A stretch of DNA of 64,000 bases from Streptomyces griseoviridis (lineage in GTDB: Bacteria > Actinomycetota > Actinomycetes > Streptomycetales > Streptomycetaceae). Made by a program: the position numbers and the translations under genes. Positions 58,635-64,000 of the stretch are shown here, one piece after another (positions within the stretch are counted from its first letter, which is position 1; each line of letters begins with the position of its first letter). Under the pieces are notes generated by a model, which was given only the letters and a program-made list of their open reading frames with translations, did not search any database and had not been told where the DNA came from. Location of the stretch: contig NZ_CP029078.1 of the NCBI RefSeq assembly GCF_005222485.1, positions 3,128,001 through 3,192,000 on the forward strand, read 5' to 3'.

Positions 58635-58640
58635 GATCGA

Positions 58641-60305
<1,665 letters not shown>

Positions 60306-60366
60306 GAGAAACCGTCCGGCAGCTTGAAATCAGGCAAGGGCAGATACACCCCATCTTGCCGTACGT

Positions 60367-60380
60367 CCACCCTTGGGTGG
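60367..60380. promoter_or_regulatory. Inverted repeat upstream of ettA
   Basis: CCACCCTTGGGTGG in the 137-bp gap between ettA and the Ser-triplet gene, 62 bp before the ettA start. It may be an operator or the terminator of the gene upstream. Confidence 0.4.
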
Positions 60381-60442
60381 TAACCCGTGCGGGCTAGCTT
60401 GCCTGAGCTGGGGCCTGTCCGGGCCGGACGAGGGGCCGGCGG

Positions 60443-60904
60443 TCAGGGGCGCGTCGCTCGCCTGACCAGCAGCGTCGCGGCCACCGCCACCGCCCCGACC
60501 AGGCCCGCGACACCCACGGCGCCCGCCGCGCCCCTCGTGCGCGTCCCGCCCGGCACCCTCGCCGTGCCCGCCGCCGCGGCCGATCGGAGCGCGTGGGAGG
60601 AGCGCCAGGACAGGACCGAGCGGTGGGACTGGGCCGAGAGCAGGGAGCCGTTGCTCTGCCAGGAGCCCGCGGACAGGGACGACAGGGCCGAGCCGATCGA
60701 ACCGACGGACAGTGCGCTGCCGATCGAACCGGCCGAGAGCGCGCTGCCGATCGAACCGACCGACAGGACCGAACCGACCGAGCCGATGGACAGCACCGAG
60801 CCCACCGAGCCGATCGACAGGACCGAGTCCCGCGACCAGAGGGACAGGGCGGACCCCGTGCCGGGGCCTGGCGTCGGGGTCGTGGGCTTCGCCGGCTTCG
60901 TCAT
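60443..60904 (-). CDS. Ser-triplet repeat protein with C-terminal membrane anchor
   Basis: A 153-aa protein of no named family that I know. From residue 18 to about 104 a serine falls at almost every third position; the core (27-71) is five nonapeptides of type SVLSIGSVG, ending in SALSVGSIG. This strict S-x-x period would suit a beta-solenoid or a triangular helix. Residues 126-148 are a membrane segment (GAAGAVGVAGLVGAVAVAAT) followed by RRATRP, so the C-terminus is tail-anchored. ATG 60904; no clear Shine-Dalgarno. Encoded by 27-bp repeats. Confidence 0.7.
   Translation of the reverse strand: MTKPAKPTTPTPGPGTGSALSLWSRDSVLSIGSVGSVLSIGSVGSVLSVGSIGSALSAGSIGSALSVGSIGSALSSLSAGSWQSNGSLLSAQSHRSVLSWRSSHALRSAAAAGTARVPGGTRTRGAAGAVGVAGLVGAVAVAATLLVRRATRP
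60692..60826 (-). repeat. 27-bp tandem repeat coding the nonapeptide units
   Basis: Five in-frame copies within the Ser-triplet gene, built around GATCGAACCGACCGACAG and GAACCGACC elements on the + strand. Copies differ mostly at I/V/A codons, so the protein repeat is under selection or recently expanded. Confidence 0.75.
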
Positions 60905-61128
60905 GAGGCCATTGTGCCCAGCCCGACGGAGCGCGTCCCAGCCGAACCCATCGCCCGACCCGCGCCGGCCCGCCCCGACCCGACCCGCGCGGACCGGCTC
61001 CGACCGGTCTCAACCGGTCCTGTCGGCCCCGACCGTCCCCTAGGGTCCCGCCGGGCGCCGCCGGGTGCCATCGGACGCCGTCGGGTGCCGCCGGGCAGGA
61101 CCGACCGGGCACCATCGGGCGCCGTCGG

Positions 61129-62553
61129 TCAGCCTTCCCGGGCCGCTTCCTCGCGCTTGCGCATCACGACCAGGGCCGCTCCGCCGATCACGACGAAGGC
61201 GATGGCGACGCCCGCGATCAGCGGGGTCGGGGAGGTGCTGCCGGTCGCCGCGAGGTTGGTGTGCTCGGCGACCCCGCCCACCGTGGCGGGGCTGGGCTCG
61301 CTGAGGGTCTGGACGGCCGCGCCGCCCTCCTCGCTGCTCTGCGTCCTGCAGTCGAGCACCCCGGTGAACCGCTTCGCGAGCCCGCCGGGCCCGGTGATGG
61401 TGAAGTCGTACGCCTGGTCCTCCCGCAACGGGACCGTCACCGTGCGCGACTCCCCCGCCGGGATGCTGTAGTCGGTGCCCATCAACGAGAACGCGAAGGC
61501 CTCGTCGCCCTGGTTGGCCGCGGTGATGTCGAGGCTGCCCTTGACGCAGTTCAGCTCGGAGGACAGGGCCGGTACGGCGCCCTGCCCGCCCCAGGTCGCG
61601 CTCGCCGTCGCGGAGACCGTCGACTCGCTCGACCCGGCCAGGATCTGCGTCTGGCTGCGGCTGTCGGAGACCAGCGCCCGGCCGACCGGCACGGTGGTCG
61701 ACGCCTGGACGGTCAGGTCGGCCGAGCCGTCCGCCGCGTCCGCCGGGACGTCGAAGAAGACCTTGCTGCCGTCGGTGGCGTCGGTGATCTCCTCGCCGTC
61801 CTTGCCGACGATCCGGACACCGCTGGTCACCGCGTCGGCGGGCGGGGTGAGCGTCACCCCGCCGGCGTTGGTGCGCACGGTGACCGGGCCGAGCAGCTCA
61901 CCCGGGTGACCGGAGACCGCGGGCGGGTCGAGCGTCAGGGAAGCAGTCGGTTCGGCGAGAGCGGCCGCGTTCCTCTCCAGGTAGTCCGCGAGCTTCTCGG
62001 CGCGCGGCTCGACCGCGTCGACGTCGGCGGCGTCGGCGCTCTCCGAGTAGCGCCAGATGGCCACCTGGGTGCCGGCCGCCGCGTCCTGCTCGGTCAGGCC
62101 GCCCTTGACGCCCGCTCTGGCGGCGAGCGCGGCGAGGTCGTTGACCTGCGGGTAGGAGTTCTGCAGGATCCAACGGATCTTGCCTGCCTGCTTGTTGGCG
62201 GCCAGCGAGGTGCCGCTCCAGGCCGTCTCGTGGTAGCGGGCGTCACGCTGGGTGGGGTTGTGCAGGTCGATGCAGTACGTCTGGAGGGTGCCGCCGCCGT
62301 CGACGGACATCTCGAACAGGCCCGCCGAGACCTGCTGGTCACCCGACTCGTCGTGGATCACGGCGGCGCCGTACGTCTTGAGCCCGCCTATCGTGGCGGT
62401 CACCCCGCCCTGGCCCGCTGCCGTCTGGTCCGCCACCGCCGTACCGGCTCCGGCCAGCGCCCCGGCGGTGAGGAGTCCTGAGGCCAGGGTCAGGGCGGCG
62501 AGCCGGGCGGCGGCCCGCCTGCGCGCGGACGGCAGAGAGAACACAGAAAGCAC
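61129..62553 (-). CDS. LAXTG-anchored surface protein with Cys-Gln thioester domain
   Basis: A 474-aa cell-wall protein. The signal peptide is ARLAALTLASGLLTAGALAG, with cleavage near AVAD. The thioester domain has C94 (TYCIDLHNPTQRD) and Q163 (GTQVAIWRYS), which in this family form an internal thioester able to bind a surface amine covalently. Ig-like beta domains follow. The C-terminus is a sorting signal: LAATG at 434-438, a membrane segment and KREEAAREG; LAXTG is the motif used by class E sortases of streptomycetes. GTG 62553 follows AAGGGGA. Two related surface features: Ser/Thr-rich stretches and two Cys in the last domain. Confidence 0.9.
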   Translation of the reverse strand: MLSVFSLPSARRRAAARLAALTLASGLLTAGALAGAGTAVADQTAAGQGGVTATIGGLKTYGAAVIHDESGDQQVSAGLFEMSVDGGGTLQTYCIDLHNPTQRDARYHETAWSGTSLAANKQAGKIRWILQNSYPQVNDLAALAARAGVKGGLTEQDAAAGTQVAIWRYSESADAADVDAVEPRAEKLADYLERNAAALAEPTASLTLDPPAVSGHPGELLGPVTVRTNAGGVTLTPPADAVTSGVRIVGKDGEEITDATDGSKVFFDVPADAADGSADLTVQASTTVPVGRALVSDSRSQTQILAGSSESTVSATASATWGGQGAVPALSSELNCVKGSLDITAANQGDEAFAFSLMGTDYSIPAGESRTVTVPLREDQAYDFTITGPGGLAKRFTGVLDCRTQSSEEGGAAVQTLSEPSPATVGGVAEHTNLAATGSTSPTPLIAGVAIAFVVIGGAALVVMRKREEAAREG

Positions 62554-62818
62554 CAAATTCCCCTTCGAGCAGGACCCTTTGACGTGGGGGTGTGGTCCCA
62601 CCAGCAGAATCAGAAGCCCCGAGAGCTATGCCCGGCATCCTAGGTAGGCGCTTGCACCGCCCTTCCCGGTCATACGGTCGGACAACGGATCCGACTTTCA
62701 ATCGTTATCGCCACGACCCTTGGTGAGCAGGGCTTATCGACAAATCCACCGAATGGCTCGGAGTGGATCGGCCGATAAGCCGCACTCAGGTCAGCTCGGG
62801 GCACGACATGACATCACG

Positions 62819-63547
62819 TCACGTCACCGCGAGCGGTTCGGACTCAGGTTGGCCGGCGAGGGCGGAGGAACCCGCCGACCCGGACGGTTCCGCGGAGCCG
62901 GAGGAGTCCGCTGGCTCGCCGGAACCCGCGATACCGGCGGAATGCGCGGGCCCCGAACGGCCTGTGGCTCCCGCGCGGCCTGTGGCACCTGAGCGCCCTG
63001 CGGCACCCGCGCGGCCTGTGACGCCTGAGCGCCCTGTGGCACCCGAGCGACCATTGGTGTCCGTACGGCCCGTGGTGTCCGCGGCGCCCGTGGTGTCCGT
63101 GGTGTCCGCGCCGCCCGTCGGCGGCTCCGAAGTGGGCGTCGGCGTCTCCCAGTTGGGTTCCGGCCTGGTGGGCCGCGCCGCCGTCTCCGGTTTGTTCGCC
63201 CGGCGGAACGCCGAGGTGCCGCGGGCGAGATCGTGGCCGATCGTCACCGCGTCCAGGTCGGCCGAGGTCCAGCTCTGCCCCTCGCGCACCTCCGTGCGCA
63301 CCCGCAACCGGCCCTGCACGACGACCGGGTCGCCGACGCTGAGCGACGCCGCCGCGTTCGTGGCGAGCTGGCGGTTGGCCCACACCGTGAAGAAGTTGGT
63401 GTGCCCGTCCGTCCAGGTGTTCTTCTCCCGGTCCCAGTACCGCGAGGTGACCGCCAGCCGGAACCGCGCCGACGGACCCGCCGCCAACTCCCGGTACACC
63501 GGCTGGGTCGCCACGTTCCCGACGGCGCAGATGATCGTCTCGTTCAT
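62819..63547 (-). CDS. ssbB: Single-stranded DNA-binding protein, SsbB-like, with long repeat tail
   Basis: A 242-aa OB-fold protein binding single-stranded DNA. The OB domain is residues 1-110: NETIICAVGNVATQPVYREL, RFRLAVTSRYWDREKNTWTD and VVVQGRLRVRTEVREGQSW. The tail (about 125-242) is low-complexity, with units such as GRSGATGRSGVTGRAG, and ends PESEPLAVT; the acidic DDDIPF tip of SsbA that recruits partners is missing. SsbB of streptomycetes has a short tail and acts in chromosome segregation at sporulation; the assignment to SsbB is from this and from my memory of its position. ATG 63547. Confidence 0.88.
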   Translation of the reverse strand: MNETIICAVGNVATQPVYRELAAGPSARFRLAVTSRYWDREKNTWTDGHTNFFTVWANRQLATNAAASLSVGDPVVVQGRLRVRTEVREGQSWTSADLDAVTIGHDLARGTSAFRRANKPETAARPTRPEPNWETPTPTSEPPTGGADTTDTTGAADTTGRTDTNGRSGATGRSGVTGRAGAAGRSGATGRAGATGRSGPAHSAGIAGSGEPADSSGSAEPSGSAGSSALAGQPESEPLAVT

Positions 63548-63814
63548 GGTTCGCCCCTCCCCGCCCGGCCTCTCGGACCGGGCGGACACGCCTACGGGCC
63601 CGTCCCGTACGGCGGCTGTCGACTTCCGTGGCGACCGCGTCCACCGCGATCGCCGCGAAGCCAGACTGCCTCCGCCGAGCCGAGCCCGCTGAGCCCTGTG
63701 GACCACCGCCCGCCTGTGGAAAACCCCATCACCCGGACGAGCGACCCCGCGTCCCGCCCCCGGTTCCCCTCTGCCCTCCCCTGCCTCCCTCCCCTCCCGT
63801 CTCCCACCCCCGTC
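63548..63814. other. 267-bp gap upstream of ssbB
   Basis: No gene. It must hold the ssbB promoter; the part around 63750-63810 is a C/T-rich tract (CCTCCCCTGCCTCCCTCCCC) without a gene. Confidence 0.4.
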
Positions 63815-64000
63815 TCACCCGGCCCCGACACCGACCCCGGCCGTCGCCCCCACCCCTGTGACCCGCGCGTACTGCTCCCGCACCTCCCGGTAGCGCAGCA
63901 GCTCCGCCGCCACCGGGTCCAGGACGCGGGCCCGGCCGCAGCCCGCCGCCGCCTCCCGCAGCCGCCGTTCCGCGTCCGTGCCGTAGCGGCGGGCCGGGCC
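63815..64000 (-). CDS. 3' end of a gene cut by the right edge
   Basis: The minus strand is open from the window edge to TGA at 63817-63815, 61 codons with streptomycete codon use. It reads ARRYGTDAERRLREAAAG, then VLDPVAAELLRYREVREQYARV and a Gly/Ala/Val tail. The helical end has no family I recognise. The start lies outside the window. Confidence 0.55.
   Translation of the reverse strand, partial: GPARRYGTDAERRLREAAAGCGRARVLDPVAAELLRYREVREQYARVTGVGATAGVGVGAG

Overview
The window is very GC-rich and its coding sequences are strongly biased to G or C at third codon positions. It has many GTG and TTG starts, Tat and lipoprotein signals, a ROK/CsnR sugar regulon and a PknG-type kinase cluster, all typical of a Streptomyces chromosome. 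I recall a broadly similar gene order in the SCO26xx part of the S. coelicolor chromosome; this was not checked. No rRNA, tRNA, CRISPR array, insertion sequence or prophage was seen.

Layout. 1-3661: 2-hydroxyacid dehydrogenase (cut by the left edge), FGGY sugar kinase and a secreted glycerophosphodiester phosphodiesterase. 3696-10151: a DsbA-like protein, the first aminopeptidase N, an AbiEi-like protein with a nuclease-like C-terminus, and a divergent VOC protein/WYL regulator pair sharing an inverted repeat. 10256-18602: a glycosyltransferase; a small orphan protein upstream of a very long membrane protein whose Gly/Ser linker ends in a pierisin/Scabin-like ADP-ribosyltransferase domain; a DUF4232 lipoprotein; a Tat phosphoesterase; a NUDIX hydrolase. 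18921-28191: a 1096-residue secreted subtilase, an ECF sigma/anti-sigma pair, asd preceded by two overlapping mini-ORFs, a DUF1203 protein and the second aminopeptidase N.

28260-32803: DMT exporter/MarR pair, then FAD monooxygenase/TetR pair whose intergenic region holds four phased GTTGGC boxes. 33052-37645: malQ coupled to a small acidic repeat protein, an HNH endonuclease and an MscS channel. 37902-44645: chitosan-oligosaccharide regulon csnR-csnEFGHK with an AGGAAACTTTCCT operator. 44646-45292: remnant of an HxlR-type regulator.

45293-55978 is a signalling island, all on the + strand: GlnX-like membrane sensor, GlnH-like binding protein, a helical partner protein, PknG-like kinase, PP2C phosphatase, VWA protein and FHA protein. 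The kinase, phosphatase and FHA protein each carry two N-terminal zinc-ribbon motifs. 56017-64000: isoaspartate-type methyltransferase, group II truncated globin, the ettA-thioesterase operon, a Ser-triplet repeat membrane protein, a sortase-anchored thioester-domain protein, an SsbB-like protein and the 3' end of a gene cut by the right edge.

The most unusual items are the pilin-like/Gly-Ser/ADP-ribosyltransferase fusion (12361-15093), the zinc-ribbon PknG/PP2C/FHA module, the acidic repeat peptide coupled to malQ, and the phased operator array at 31683-31730.
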